DNA of 64,000 nucleotides from Cristatella mucedo (Eukaryota > Bryozoa > Phylactolaemata > Cristatellidae): assembly GCA_009760855.2 (NCBI GenBank), contig WPIO01000005.1:800501-864500 (forward strand), written 5' to 3'. Both the position numbers and the translations under genes were made by a program. The notes below the pieces were generated by a model that saw nothing but the letters and a program-made list of their open reading frames with translations, was not told where the DNA came from and did not search any database. The stretch's first letter is position 1. Each line of letters opens with the position of its first letter. Below are positions 1 to 10,420 of the stretch, in pieces.

Positions 1-297
1 CGTCGTCGCGGCTACCTCTGTCGTCATTTTGGCCGCGTCCGTCATTGTTCTGGCCGGATCCGTCACTCCCGTCGTCTAGGTTCTCATCTGTGCAGTCATC
101 GATCTCAATTACACAATCATCTTCGTCCTCCACTGTGAGGGCTTTCCGAGTCCGTGGAATGTCGAATTTGCGTTGACTAACAACCCCGCCGAACACATTT
201 TGGCGACCAGCTAATCTTTTTTGGGTGGCATTCAAAGCAGGTACAATTTTTAGCGCAATATTCCAGCAAAAACTAACCTCCCTTATATTAGCCACCT
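1..297 (-). CDS. Unidentified protein, exon running off the left edge
   Basis: The minus strand is open for 99 codons from the window edge to a good acceptor (pyrimidine-rich, TTTTATTTTAG) just above 297, with entry phase 1. The product begins EVANIREVSFCW, has a basic middle (QKRLAGRQ, PRTRKALTV) and ends in a very acidic Asp/Gly/Asn-rich tail. DDCVIEIDDC resembles a SUMO-interaction motif (hydrophobic V-I-x-I beside acids), which would suit a nuclear protein; that is inference. I do not recognise the family. The next exon lies outside the window. Upstream exons would have to lie between about 450 and 1264, in front of the divergent TYSND1 gene, and I could not find them. A chance open frame is possible but less likely given the acceptor and the composition. 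Confidence 0.5.
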
Positions 298-304
298 CTA
301 AAAT

Positions 305-450
305 AAAAATAATTATAATTCATTTTATATAGCGCCCCAAGAGAACTTAATCTCTATTCAGGCGCTTCACATATGCCTCGGGGCTCGAGCCCACGACCTC
401 AGTCAGACCTTGGTCGGGGCGAGCACCTTAACCGCTAGACCAAACACCTC
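305..450 (-). repeat. SINE family 1, full-length copy
   Basis: Read on the minus strand, the head is tRNA-like: TCTAGCGGTTAAGGTGCTCG (A-box region) and GTGGGCTCGAGCCCC (B box). It is followed by a tail GTGAAGCGCCTGAATAGAG, AAGTTCTCTTGGGGCGC and an AT-rich end. The tail is the same as the 3' end of the LINE-A copies in this window. A near-identical copy lies at 18125-18268. Confidence 0.8.
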
Positions 451-631
451 TAGATTATCTTACCCCAAATGTTGGAGGAAAAACGGGGGCTTATACACGG
501 TAAAATACGGTCTGTAGCAGCACGCAAACTAAGACTGCAAGCTATCCAGCTTTATTGCATGGGCGCGGGTTATGCCATAAATTAGCCGAGAAAATCGCCT
601 ATTCTAAGCCGTACGCCTCTTAAGCAGTAAT
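451..631. other. No feature recognised
   Basis: AT-rich spacer between two retroelement fragments. No supported exon or RNA gene is visible. Confidence 0.5.
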
Positions 632-945
632 GAAAATAATAATAACAATACATTTGCTATAGCACCCCCAGAGAACTCAGTCTCTTAGTAGGCACTTAAA
701 GTTTTCTGCAAAGGAAGCATGATCGAATGCTTAGTGGTAGCATGCTCAATGACAACAAACATGACACGCTTAGAGGCGACGTGCACAGAGTCAGTACGCA
801 AACACGACAACGGTAGCATGTACAGTTTCTGCACGCATAGGCATACGAAAGATGAATCACATGCACCCAGTATAAATGTTTATAGTCTAACTTTAAGTAT
901 GTTTGAATGAAATTAAACAGTTTTTGAATGCTAAACTCGTCGACC
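632..945 (-). repeat. LINE-A 3' end, truncated
   Basis: This is the 3' untranslated part of LINE-A in reverse. An AAT-rich terminus is followed by the tail block with AGAGAACTCAGTCTCTT and then the region of repeated GCATGC/GCACAGAGTCAG words. The same block is found at 32735-32985, 41665-41945 and 54320-54600. No reverse transcriptase part is attached, as expected for 5' truncation. Confidence 0.8.
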
Positions 946-1264
946 CCTAGTTATCCCATTTTAGTCGCTCTACGAGCCTCCCACAAACGAGTCCTCAGTA
1001 CGTAACAGCGATCCCTTACTTCTGTTGTAGATGGCGCTCGTAGACGACCTTGACTGTAGATGTAAACACCGGCGCCAGCACGAAAGGAGCATGTCATTGC
1101 GAGACTGACGCGGTCAACGCCATCACCATCTTGTATTTTTGATTTAAATATCTTTGAGATAAAAGTGAACATATCAAAGAGCTTGAGAGCGACTCGCACG
1201 CGGCCAGAGACCGGCCCGCTGCCTCCCTCCCCTACCAACGGACCTACGTGAATTCTGCCAGCCG
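946..1264 (+). promoter_or_regulatory. TYSND1 upstream region
   Basis: The interval between a LINE tail and the TYSND1 start codon should hold the promoter and leader of TYSND1. It could also hold the start of the divergent minus-strand gene whose exon is at 1-297. GC content rises towards the ATG. I see no TATA box. This is inferred from position only. Confidence 0.35.
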
Positions 1265-3214
1265 ATGTCCCCATCCACGCCCACGGATTTCGTGCCTGCG
1301 CTCGACCGCTCTTGTATCGTTATTCGCACGCACTCCGATGGCAAGGAGATTGCGAGCTGCAGCGGTATATTTCTTGAGAACGCGTACGGGCTAATCATCG
1401 CCCACGGAAATCTCCTGCACGAGGCTCTAGCAGAGCTAGGCGGCCCAGACTCCTCCAGTACCACCAGCCTGACCGCTCTCAGGATTATCGCCGAAGATTT
1501 TCATTTCAGCGTCATTCTCGAAAGCAGACGGCGCGCATCTGAGAATGGGAGTAGAAATTTTGTTCGAGTCTTAGCTCGTTGCCTGTTCGTCTGGCAATCT
1601 CCTTCCGCGGCCAAATGTATGGCTGACCTCTTCCCAGCCGAAGTCTGGAAGCTAGGCGACCGAGAGAACTCGGCCGCTGCTGCACTGCTGCCGACATTCG
1701 TGCTGCTTCAGCTGACTAAGAAGAGAAAGCGCCTTAACATACCAAGCAACTCCCTCCTCTCCGCGTATAATGGCCCGATTCGAAGGAGCCTACTTCGTCT
1801 TCGCTCGGGGGACACCGTTTTCACGGTGAGCACCCCGTTTGGCTCCCTACATCCGGAAGTGTTTTTCAGCTCACTAAGTAAAGGCATCGTATCAAATGTC
1901 GCAGGCTGTCAAGGAGATGTCATCCTATCAGATGCCAGGTGAGTCAGCTCGAAGTCAAGTCGGTGCCCAAACTGTTGCCGGGGGGGGGGGAGGAGTTGAG
2001 CCGAAGAAAAGGGTGGCATTTTGGCGCTTCACCTTGCCACCGGCAGACAGCCAATGCACGGACCGGCATGCCCCTGCGCGGGGGGGGGGGGCAGGGCCGT
2101 GTCCCCCTCGCGACGTCCGGCTCGGTGTGGCCGAGCGGTCCACCCGATTCAGTCGTCTGTTTCTCGCTTCGTTGACAGGTGCCTGCCAGGCTCTGAAGGC
2201 GGCGGCCTATACTCGCACGACCCTGCCGCCGAGTGCGGCGGCGTCGGCCCGCGGACAGTGTCGCTGGCTGCGGTGATCGTGTGCTCTGCAGTGTGGAAGG
2301 ACGACGAATACTTGGGAATTACCGTCGCTTGCTCGATCGACAGTGTGCTGCTGTCGCTGCGCGAGCAGCTGGAGCAGCTGGGGAGAGCTGAGAGGCTGCC
2401 AGCTGCCCTGCGAGCTGCTCTGCGGCAGCTGGCCGCGTGGGCGTGCGCCTGGTGCCACGCAGAGCCGCCCCGGGGAGCCCCGAGCTCGGCACTGACCGCG
2501 AGTGCTCCTGCCTTGAACGCCGGCCGCGGCATCGTACAAGTGAAGGTGGGCGTCACGTGGGGCTCGGGAATCGTAGTCGACGCAATCAAGGGTGTCGTAG
2601 TCACAGCCGCACACGTCGTGCTCTGCCAGGGCGGAGGTCCGAGCGGGGCTGCCGAAGTGGTGTCCCTCCGCCTGCCCACCGGTGAAAGCGGGCCTGCCAG
2701 GTGTGTGTTCTGCAGCCCGCCTGGTCGGGCGTTCGACGTTGCGGTGCTGAGAGCCGAGTTCGACGTGTCGCACTGCGGCGACTGCCACTTTAGGAATGTC
2801 TTGCCAGTCGTCGGAGAGAGCGTCCTTGCCGTCGGTCACGCTCTGTTCCCTCCGGCTGCCAGGCTGGCGCCGAGCGTCACGAGCGGCGTCGTTGCGTCGG
2901 TGGTCACCGTCGCTGGCGTACCTGCCGTGCTGCAGACGACGTGCGCGGTAAACCGCGGCGCCAGCGGTGGCGCCCTGGTGGCCCTCAGTGACTCGGCCGT
3001 CATTGGCATCCTGTCGTGCAACGTCAAAGACGCTGCTGCCAGCCGCAGCTACCCCCACGTGAGCCTCTGCGTCCCCACGTGCGCTGCTCTCTCTGCTGTT
3101 CGGTGCTATTTGGAGACAGGAGACAGCGACTGTTTATCAGCACTTACTCCCGAACACGGTGGCTTTAGCCGTTGCTGGACGCTGAGCACTGTACAGGCGC
3201 GTGGCAGACTGTAG
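1265..3214 (+). CDS. TYSND1: Peroxisomal leader peptide-processing protease (TYSND1)
   Basis: Two exons, 1265-1938 and 2179-3214, encode 569 residues; the human protein is 566. The junction CCAG|GTGAGT ... GACAG|GTGC splits an Arg codon and gives SDARCLPGSEGGG, a conserved TYSND1 stretch. The C-terminal half is a trypsin-like serine protease. His370 lies in VVTAAHVV, Asp411 in AFDVAVLRAE and Ser487 in NRGASGGAL, all spaced as in the family. The N-terminal half is the degenerate protease-like part. In mammals the enzyme self-cleaves and trims PTS2 leaders and beta-oxidation enzymes inside peroxisomes. The last three residues are Gly-Arg-Leu rather than the Ser-Lys-Leu of human TYSND1. The start was chosen as the first ATG of the open frame, and total length supports it. 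Exon 2 is very GC-rich. Confidence 0.95.
1939..2178 (+). other. TYSND1 intron with two poly-G tracts
   Basis: This 240 bp GT-AG intron contains uninterrupted G runs of ten or more at about 1980 and 2081 on the sense strand, with shorter G runs around them. An apparent open frame crosses it but is not the spliced frame. Confidence 0.8.
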
Positions 3215-3764
3215 CTCTTCTTCTTCGAGGTGTCTCGTCGTCTCGCCGGAGTTATATGTCGTTAAGCGGTTATCAGGCAGCGTGCTCTCAGCTGTGCCCT
3301 GTTTGTGTGGTGGCACATTCGGCACATGCTCGTGGGCCATGTCTTGCACTTGCCTGAGGCAATGTTGACTGCCTGTTGGCTTGTTGAAAATTATAAACGT
3401 GAGAAAACCGATGGCTTAGTTTGTTCGGGCCATGCGGTACCATAGTGTGGTACCATAGTGTGGTACCAGAGCTTGCAATTTTCTAGCTCGTCAAACATTT
3501 GGTCGTGTCATTTATTCGTCACGTCATAGCCTCCCAAGAATTTGCCTGCTAAACTCATATCACGGTGTCTGTGTGCTATGCTGTGCCTTGCTATGGCAAT
3601 GCCTTTATCATGCCAGTATCAGGCACGGAGTGAGGTAACCAAGCTGGTGAATCCGCTGAGTCGGGCAGTGAGGAGATTACTATTGCCAGCAAAGTCTCCG
3701 GAAGGCAAGAAAAATGAATTTGCTAGCACAGCAGCAATGCAGCAAGTAAGTTCTCTGATACTTT
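3215..3764 (+). other. TYSND1 3' flank
   Basis: Probable 3' untranslated region and spacer. No canonical AATAAA is seen close to the stop; a weak ATTATAAAC lies near 3390. A short tandem repeat built on TGGTACCATAG occupies about 3437-3466. No gene is seen. Confidence 0.4.
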
Positions 3765-4810
3765 GTGACTGCCAGGCTCAATCTAGGCTTTCACTTGTAT
3801 GCAGATGACACTAAGTTGTACCTTTGCTTTGATCCTTCTCAGCCCTCCAGCACATCGAATTATCTCCGCTTCCTTACTACATGTATTGATGACACCCACA
3901 CGTGGATGGCAGCAAACTTTCTTAAATCGAATGATGATAAAATCAACTTACTAATTATAGGCAGACCAAGTGTGATTCAGAAATGGGAATACCTAAGGCT
4001 CCAAATCGGATCTGCCAGCACATGTCCTGTAGAATCTGCACGCAATCTGTGGTTTTTCCTTTCGAAATGACCTTTGATTAGACGATCACATCAGCTCCGC
4101 AGTCAAGTCTGCACACTTTCAACTGCATGGCATTGCTTAAGTTCGGGCTTGTTTAGGCAGGGATACCACATCTAAACTGGTCTATGAATTTGTGGAAAAA
4201 ACAATCTCGAGTTCTGTAACTCACTGCTGGCAGGTTTACCGGACTGTGATATCGGGCGCATATAGCTGATGCAAAACTCTGCTGCTAGGCTTGTCTGTCG
4301 TGAGCATCGCAGTTGCCACATCATGCCACTTCTAGCCGACCTGCACGGCTAAGCTTATGTTGTGAGCATCTAAGTATTCACATTACACTGTTTTTCACTG
4401 ACGTCCAATGGTTCCCCAACAAGCAGCACTTCGACTTTAAGGTTTTTTCACTCACTTTCAGGTCCCATCATTCTGCTCCTCCAGCCTATCCATCAGAACT
4501 ACTTCCTAATCAGGCTAGGTATCTTACCACCAGCTCAGCGGAATCAAAACGTTTAGCTACACCTGGTACGAAACTCCAAGGCTTTGAAGACCGTGCCGTT
4601 AGCTCACAAGCTCCCAAAGCCTGGAACTCACTCTGGACTGACAACATCTCCTGACTTGACCATATTTAAACAGCAGCTTTAACACTCCTGTTCCTCACAG
4701 CCTATTTCTAGGTTCCTGTGACTAGTCCTTTGCATGCTCACACATGCTGAGACTGTGCATGTTATCACAAACAATAGATGTGTGCTTCCTCCTAGCAATA
4801 AAATGAATTA
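3765..4810 (+). mobile_element. LINE-A fragment: RT core to 3' tail
   Basis: A degraded non-LTR retrotransposon copy in sense. It contains HLYADDTKLYLCF (the catalytic YADD of the reverse transcriptase palm), then MAANFLKSNDDK, then the C-terminal part with LVCREH, FSLTFRS and PKAWNSL. It ends in the 3' UTR near AATAAAATGAATTATTAC. Stops and frameshifts interrupt it. The clade looks CR1/L2-like from these motifs. Confidence 0.8.
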
Positions 4811-5353
4811 TTACACTTATTACCAATACTATTCTGAATACAGCTTCAAGCTCTGTTTGCAAATGAGGCTAGCAGTCTGGTGCACATTCTGCTAGATCTC
4901 TCAACTTTTGAGTCTATCGGTGGTGGAGCTAAAGCCTTTTGAGACCTCTCTCATTACTGATACATGTCTGATGTTCCTGAGTTCAATTTTTTAAACGCAA
5001 ATAATCGGAAAATTGTTCAAAACTTTTACCGAAATCGAGTTTTTGGTAAGGCTACAATTTAAATTCAAATGTGACAGAAATGTGATTCAAAGTTTTGATC
5101 ATTACTGCAACAAAGAAAAGCATTTAATGCGATGATAATGTAGACCATATTTAACCCGGAAACTGAACCAGGTGCAAACATCTCTTAAAATAAACAAATT
5201 TGATTATCTTTGCATCATATACAAAAATTGTGTCCTAACTTATTGAACCTTGGCCCTTATTGATCCAAGGCTTAGTTTAGTGCCTTGTAAATTCCATAAA
5301 TCAGCCTATACTCCACAAACCTACGTGAAATCTTAAATGTATGCTCAGCTATG
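4811..5353. other. No feature recognised
   Basis: AT-rich intergenic sequence with no supported gene or repeat. The last five bases (CTATG, 5349-5353) are the left target-site duplication of the LTR element that follows. Confidence 0.5.
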
Positions 5354-5552
5354 TGTGGCTATTTTGAGATTATGACACTGTAGTTGATTTATGGGCTGAT
5401 TTATGGCAGTGATATGTAAGTAACATCGAGGACGCTAGGTGGGGCAGTGGCATACTGGCCTGCTGCTGCGTCCACATGAATAAACGTCTTTGAGCCTGCT
5501 TCGGTGTCCTGCATGGTATCACGCACCTGCCACTTAGAGAATGTCAACTACA
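5354..5552 (+). repeat. 5' LTR
   Basis: Direct repeat partner of 7014-7212. It contains the shared block GATTTATGGCAGTGATATG and a polyadenylation-type AATAAA at about 5479 inside GAATAAACGTCTTTGAGC. Confidence 0.9.
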
Positions 5553-5593
5553 AGCTATTTTGGCAGAAGCAGCACAGTGGCCAGTGCCAGAAG

Positions 5594-5767
5594 ATGATGC
5601 TGGAATACTACTATGTTGGAGACGACTTCGTAGGTTGGCTGCTCGACTCGGAGCGGTGGCTTAATGACTGGGGTGTCGATCCAGCTTTGTGGTACACCTA
5701 CATATTTGTGTTCCTGGCAGGAGGTGCATCAATGTTCTCTGTGACCATTCCTGACTCGATGCAATAG
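5594..5767 (+). pseudogene. gag remnant of the LTR element
   Basis: A 57-codon frame starts at ATG 5594, just inside the 5' LTR. It reads VGDDFVGWLLDSERWLNDWG and then VDPALWYTYIFVFLAGGA. This resembles the start of LTR-retrotransposon Gag domains, where an F-x-x-W-L-x-x-x-E-R motif precedes a hydrophobic helix. A stop ends it after SMQ. A Gag identity is by motif only. Confidence 0.5.
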
Positions 5768-6128
5768 TGCTACGCCCAGCTATGTGCAACATATGTGAAG
5801 GTGCTTGCAAGCCCTGAAGGTAAGGAGAGGCTTCGGTGCTTTGCAGAGTGCCAAGGAAAGCAGAGGCGATTTCGTAGAAGCGGCTGGAGGTGGAGGCCAG
5901 TAAAGCCCGGCTACTGTGCTCGGATTTGGTAAACACTGAACGGACTGAGGAAGTCAACAAGAGCGACCGGAAGCGGCAGCAGTAACCACCAACGGTGTGC
6001 CGGGCTACGAAGGCAGAGCCAGCAGAGACGGCAGTGGAGCCCGCAGAGGCAGCGTTCACGAGGAAGACGGAGGTATCCGGCAGAGAGTCGGTAGCGTCCG
6101 GAAGTGAGAGCGTCCAGGAAAGCCATGG

Positions 6129-6262
6129 CAACGTCCGGCAGAGCAGCAGCAGGGTCTGGCAGAGACGGCTGCGTTCGGTAGAGAGACAGCTGTGTCTGCC
6201 AGAGGAACGGTTGTGTCTGCCAGAGATGAGGCTCTGTCTGCCAGAGAGGTGGCTGCGGCTGG
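6129..6262 (+). repeat. Imperfect internal repeats in the LTR element
   Basis: The word GTCTGCCAGAG, or GTCTGGCAGAG, recurs four to five times at roughly 20-30 base intervals within purine-rich sequence. It gives spurious open frames on both strands. Function unknown. Confidence 0.6.
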
Positions 6263-7013
6263 GGAAGCACTGGTAGAGAGCAAGACTGCGCAGATGGCCA
6301 GCGACTCGGCGCTAATGGTCTTGGTGGTGACGGTGGCATGGAGCAAAGGATTAGCATCGGCGGAAGTGGGTGAAGTACCCACTAAGGAGACCGGCGAGAC
6401 GACAGCCGAGAAGGCAAGCGAGATGCTTGCCGAGCGATCGGAGGCAAAGACCGAGGAGTGGCAGCAACAGATAGTGACTGGCATTGTGGTAGCCTCGATT
6501 TCCTAGCTGCTGGTTCGGAGATGTGCCAGGGGCCAACAGAAGACGTTTGCCAGACGCCCGTCGATGAGGTACGACAGGTAAACGCCGAGCGACCGAAGGC
6601 AATGTCGCAGGAATGGCTAGTGGAGCCCTAAAGGCAGTCGTAAAGGACAGGAGCCGAGTACAGGAGTCGAGGCTCGAGTCATAAGCCTCACGGGCGACGC
6701 CCGTTGCAGTCCAGAAGACAGTGGCAGGAGTTAGGTCGAATGCCCAGAAGCCCCATGCTGTGGCAGAGACTGTTACAGGATTGGAGACTGGTGGCGAGCA
6801 TGGAAAGCAGTATGGCTCGGCGATACGGCAAAGCTTGAGCCATACATGGCCGGCAGGTTAGCAAGGGCCGTGCTTTCACTTGCCTCCTCCGAGCGGCCGT
6901 TACCTAGCCTCGTGCTAAATGAGAAGGCAGTTAAAGACGGCATGTAATATTATTTTGCTGTTGTAGTGTCATACTTTGTTGTTGCCCCATTTGATCTAGT
7001 GATCAAGGGGGAG

Positions 7014-7212
7014 TGTAACTATTTTGAAATTATGACACTGTAGTCGGTTTTATTGGCTGATTTATGGCAGTGATATGCAAGTTACGTCGAGGACGCCGGG
7101 TGTGACAGTGGTGTACTGGCCCTGTTGCGTCCGTATGAATTAACATCTTTGAGCCTGCTTCGGTGTTCTGCGTGGTATCGCACACCTGCCACTTCGAGAA
7201 TGTCAAACTACA
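7014..7212 (+). repeat. 3' LTR
   Basis: Starts directly after the purine tract. It is the same length as the 5' LTR and aligns with it end to end, with scattered substitutions. Confidence 0.9.
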
Positions 7213-7217
7213 CTATG

Positions 7218-9469
7218 CTTGTGCAGCACTAGAGCAGTTCATTTCTGATGTTGGTTGGATAAATAGTGTGCTCCTGTTCACGTACACGCATTTTACATTC
7301 TGTAAATCGTGCTTTTTTTATTATTCGTCATAATTCTATTTCTCATAGGTTGGTCAAAGTGTATATAAAGTGTGCTCCATCGTTTGAGGGGCGTAGTACT
7401 TTTTTATTGTTGATTTCTTTATATGTTAAGTTAGACGTACAGTCACATACTGACATTCACTGTCTAAGGACGTCAGAAGGTCGACATCACAACCACTGTT
7501 GTATTAAAAGATATTCAATATTGACACAATGGTGCTACGAACGTTGCATGTGCTTGTATTAGGTGATTATCAAATCTGGTGACAAATCCCGGGTTTTGAG
7601 ATAATTCTCCAAGCCATTCCATTACCTTCTATGCACTGTGGTAAGCATCAGGTAACGTCTACTTTTGATGCTAGTGCACCAGTGCTGCAGGGCTCAACAT
7701 ATCATGTGGAAACATTCATTATTCACTTATTATTTCCATTACTTTAAAGAATGAAGGCAGACGAAGCGTTTTCCGATCAAATTTCCACTTGGGGCTTTGT
7801 CGAATGCTGCAAAATGTTGGCAATCCATGTCCTACAATTGAGCATATTTCAAGCATTTTAACTTTCGTGGACTGTACGTACTGAAGATCGACAACTCGGA
7901 GAAATAGCTGCATAATGTACATGCTCACTCATCACAAAGTCGTTAGTAGTGGGCAAGTAGGGCGCATGACAATGTATGACTAGACCACGAAAAACATATC
8001 TTCACAGCTCCTTGAGCACCGATCACCAATGTCTCTTCCATATAGTCCACAATAATACAGGACCGGTGAGAGTGGTGCACGAAAACACCGATTATATGCT
8101 TCTGCTATCAATGCAAATTGCACAGTCAAAAGCTACCACAATGCTGTCCAAAAAGTGCTTTGTCATTTTCCGAAAGTTTCTAATCACAGCATCAGCAGTA
8201 GAAATTTTCAGAAGCAACTTTTAACCCAACATAAGTCAGCTAAGCTTCAGTAACACAGCACACATCCAAGATGCCTAGATGATGTCCATGTCAAAAAATA
8301 CTAGCTAATGACTGACGAATACAGATATGATATGTAGACGATGCAGCCAGGACATCTCTGGCATTTCAGTGGCCGAGACATCCCAGATCATGTCAGCCAG
8401 GTGAGCCACTCATCTAGAAGACCCTGATCTACTCGATAATGACTAATTCTGGGTCGTCGGCAGTTCTGACTGAAAGCAGCCTTGCTGTTAATTTTTTCTT
8501 AATGATGTCACATATTGCAAGCTCACTTTGGTTTAGCATCAGAATTACTTATCGGTCATTATTTTCGCAGCAAGAGGTGTTAGTTTTAACTTAACTTAAC
8601 AGAAATCAGTAGGAAACTTGGATTCAGGTGATGGGGCAACGAATATTGGAGCAAGTGTACACTTACATGGATACCTAACCCTATATGCAGTGACAGGATT
8701 TTCATCTAGGGCGCAAGACCGAGCCCATAATTTTAATGAGATTAAGAGGTCAAGACCCGAAAAGACTAAATGCAAGAAGGCTAGGCCCGCAATGAAAAAA
8801 TATAGAGCAAACTCAGTGTTTATTTGACAAAAGCTCAACGGTTGCTCATCAACTGGAATTACGAAATAATTTTGTCGTTGGTAACAGCCGGTGGGCATAG
8901 GAATGGGTGTCGGCCCAGTACTGCCACTGTGGAGGTGGGGGAGAGACGGCATCTGCCTACTCTCTGTGGCTCAGCCACGGCCTATAGGCTCGTTGCACGG
9001 TCGAAGAGGTAGCACTTGTTGAAGCCTAATGCTAAATAGCCAACATTCCGGCACTCCCCTAGGGAACGTGGAAGCCCACTCACTATTTTAACAGCAAGTC
9101 TAGAAACATTGACTATTCCGATGCGAAAGAAAAGTTCACAAACTGCTATCGTCTTGCGACAAGTGGACTCAGTGAATTGATCGAATGAAGATAGAGCAGA
9201 TACATATGGACATCAGCAAGCATCCTGCTCATCATATCATGATGACTGCACTACAACATGTGCCCGGGTGCACAGTGACAAAATTGTGATATCGAAGTCG
9301 ATAGAGTAGCAGCCGGATACGACGAGTTTCGGATGCGAGAGCTCAATACTATCGGGCTACATATAGGAACGCTAAAAAGCAGCAACTCCGTGTCCAGGAC
9401 GCAGTCCCACGTATGACTCGGCCGGCGGGCCTTCGAGGCAGATGGTGCTACGAAACAGCGAGACTCGGG
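7218..9469. other. No supported gene
   Basis: AT-rich intergenic sequence. The longest frame (minus, 8596-8952, 118 residues with one hydrophobic stretch) has no recognisable family, splice context or neighbour. I regard it as chance. Confidence 0.5.
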
Positions 9470-10420
9470 TCACCTAGCTTCCTCCTGAAACAACGCGTGA
9501 CGATTGACCACTTCTTCCACAATGAGCTCCTCCAGGTCGTGGTGGGCAGCAGCAGCAGCGTCGGGAGCAAGTTTGACGTGCGTCACGGTGCTGTCCGTGA
9601 CGAGGAACACTTCGGTTCTCCGCGTGCTCAGCAGGTTGCCCACGACTAGCTGGTGATGATAGGTGGCCAGTGCAGACCGGGCCTTCGGCAGCAGCAGCAT
9701 CGGATCGGTCTCCAGCTTGAACGAGATGACGAACGCCTGAGGGACCCACTGACTGACTAGCGGCTTGAGCATCTTCGGGACCAATCGCAGCACGAGCTGA
9801 AGCGGCCCGGCGGCCGACTGGATCTTGTGCTCGGGTAGCTGATCGCGCGGAATGTAAAAGTCGGACACGGCGGCCGCCAGGTAGAGCACTGCCCTCTTAC
9901 CGAGAGGGGCCAGCGCCTTGCAGCACTGCTCGAGCAAGCCCAGGTATTCGGTCACGGACACGAACTCGACAAACTCCAGCCTGTTGCCCGCCGCCGCCGC
10001 GCACGCAGCGTCTCTTTCGCGCAACGCTTGCTCGCATGTGGCGCTGTAGTGTGGCTTCACGACCACGCCGCCCTCAGCCGTTCGCTGCAGCAAATCCAGT
10101 GCGCCTACGCCGGCCAGGCGTCGCTCGAACGGTCGCAGCGACCTCACTCGATGCAGAAACAAAACGGCATATCCTTTGCGCAGGAAGTACTCGGCAGAGG
10201 CTGCGCCGCGATTTCCGGAGCTGAAGTTGTCTATGTACCGGACGGTCTGAGCCTCGAGCGGTACAGTGGTGCCGCCCGAGCTGATGAGAACGACGCTGCG
10301 GCCTGCGGCAGCGCAGGCCGCGACGAACGCTCGAGCTCGATCCAAAGAGGAACTGTCCAGTGGCTGCTGCTCCGAGGTCAGCAGATCATCCAAATCTCCT
10401 ACCGTGTCTGCTGACGCCAT
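9470..10420 (-). CDS. PPCS: Phosphopantothenate--cysteine ligase
   Basis: A single-exon coding region of 316 residues; human PPCS is 311. The enzyme joins cysteine to 4'-phosphopantothenate, the second step of coenzyme A synthesis, in the cytosol. Family landmarks appear in order: SSGGTTVPLE and YIDNFSSGNRGAASAE near residues 45-75 (nucleotide-binding region), YLAAAVSDFYIP, PEHKIQS and ISFKLETDP. All are near-identical in vertebrate PPCS. The open frame continues 43 codons upstream to 10549 without an ATG, so the start was set at the first in-frame ATG (10420), which also fits family length. The gene lies head to head with ZNF706. Confidence 0.95.
   Translation of the reverse strand: MASADTVGDLDDLLTSEQQPLDSSSLDRARAFVAACAAAGRSVVLISSGGTTVPLEAQTVRYIDNFSSGNRGAASAEYFLRKGYAVLFLHRVRSLRPFERRLAGVGALDLLQRTAEGGVVVKPHYSATCEQALRERDAACAAAAGNRLEFVEFVSVTEYLGLLEQCCKALAPLGKRAVLYLAAAVSDFYIPRDQLPEHKIQSAAGPLQLVLRLVPKMLKPLVSQWVPQAFVISFKLETDPMLLLPKARSALATYHHQLVVGNLLSTRRTEVFLVTDSTVTHVKLAPDAAAAAHHDLEELIVEEVVNRHALFQEEAR

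Larger units (their letters stand above)
5354..7212 (+). mobile_element. Small LTR retrotransposon, probably non-autonomous
   Basis: Two 199 bp direct repeats (5354-5552 and 7014-7212) both start TGT and end CTACA. They flank 1,461 bp of internal sequence. The element is bracketed by the 5 bp duplication CTATG (5349-5353 and 7213-7217). A purine tract AAGGGGGAG abuts the 3' LTR, as expected for plus-strand priming. The only coding trace is a short gag-like frame near the 5' end. There is no protease, reverse transcriptase or integrase, and the internal region is too short for them. The LTRs differ at many positions, so the insertion is old. No clear primer-binding site was identified. Confidence 0.9.

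Noticed and set aside
719..910. 63-codon plus-strand frame
   Set aside because: It lies wholly in reversed LINE-A 3' UTR sequence.
2207..3058. Long minus-strand open frame of 283 codons
   Set aside because: It is the antisense shadow of the GC-rich TYSND1 second exon and has no domain of its own.
5661..6506. Several overlapping frames on both strands inside the LTR element
   Set aside because: They come from low-complexity purine-rich repeats. They show no protease, RT or integrase motifs.
8596..8952. 118-codon minus-strand frame with a hydrophobic stretch
   Set aside because: No recognisable family, no splice context, and AT-rich surroundings; probably chance.
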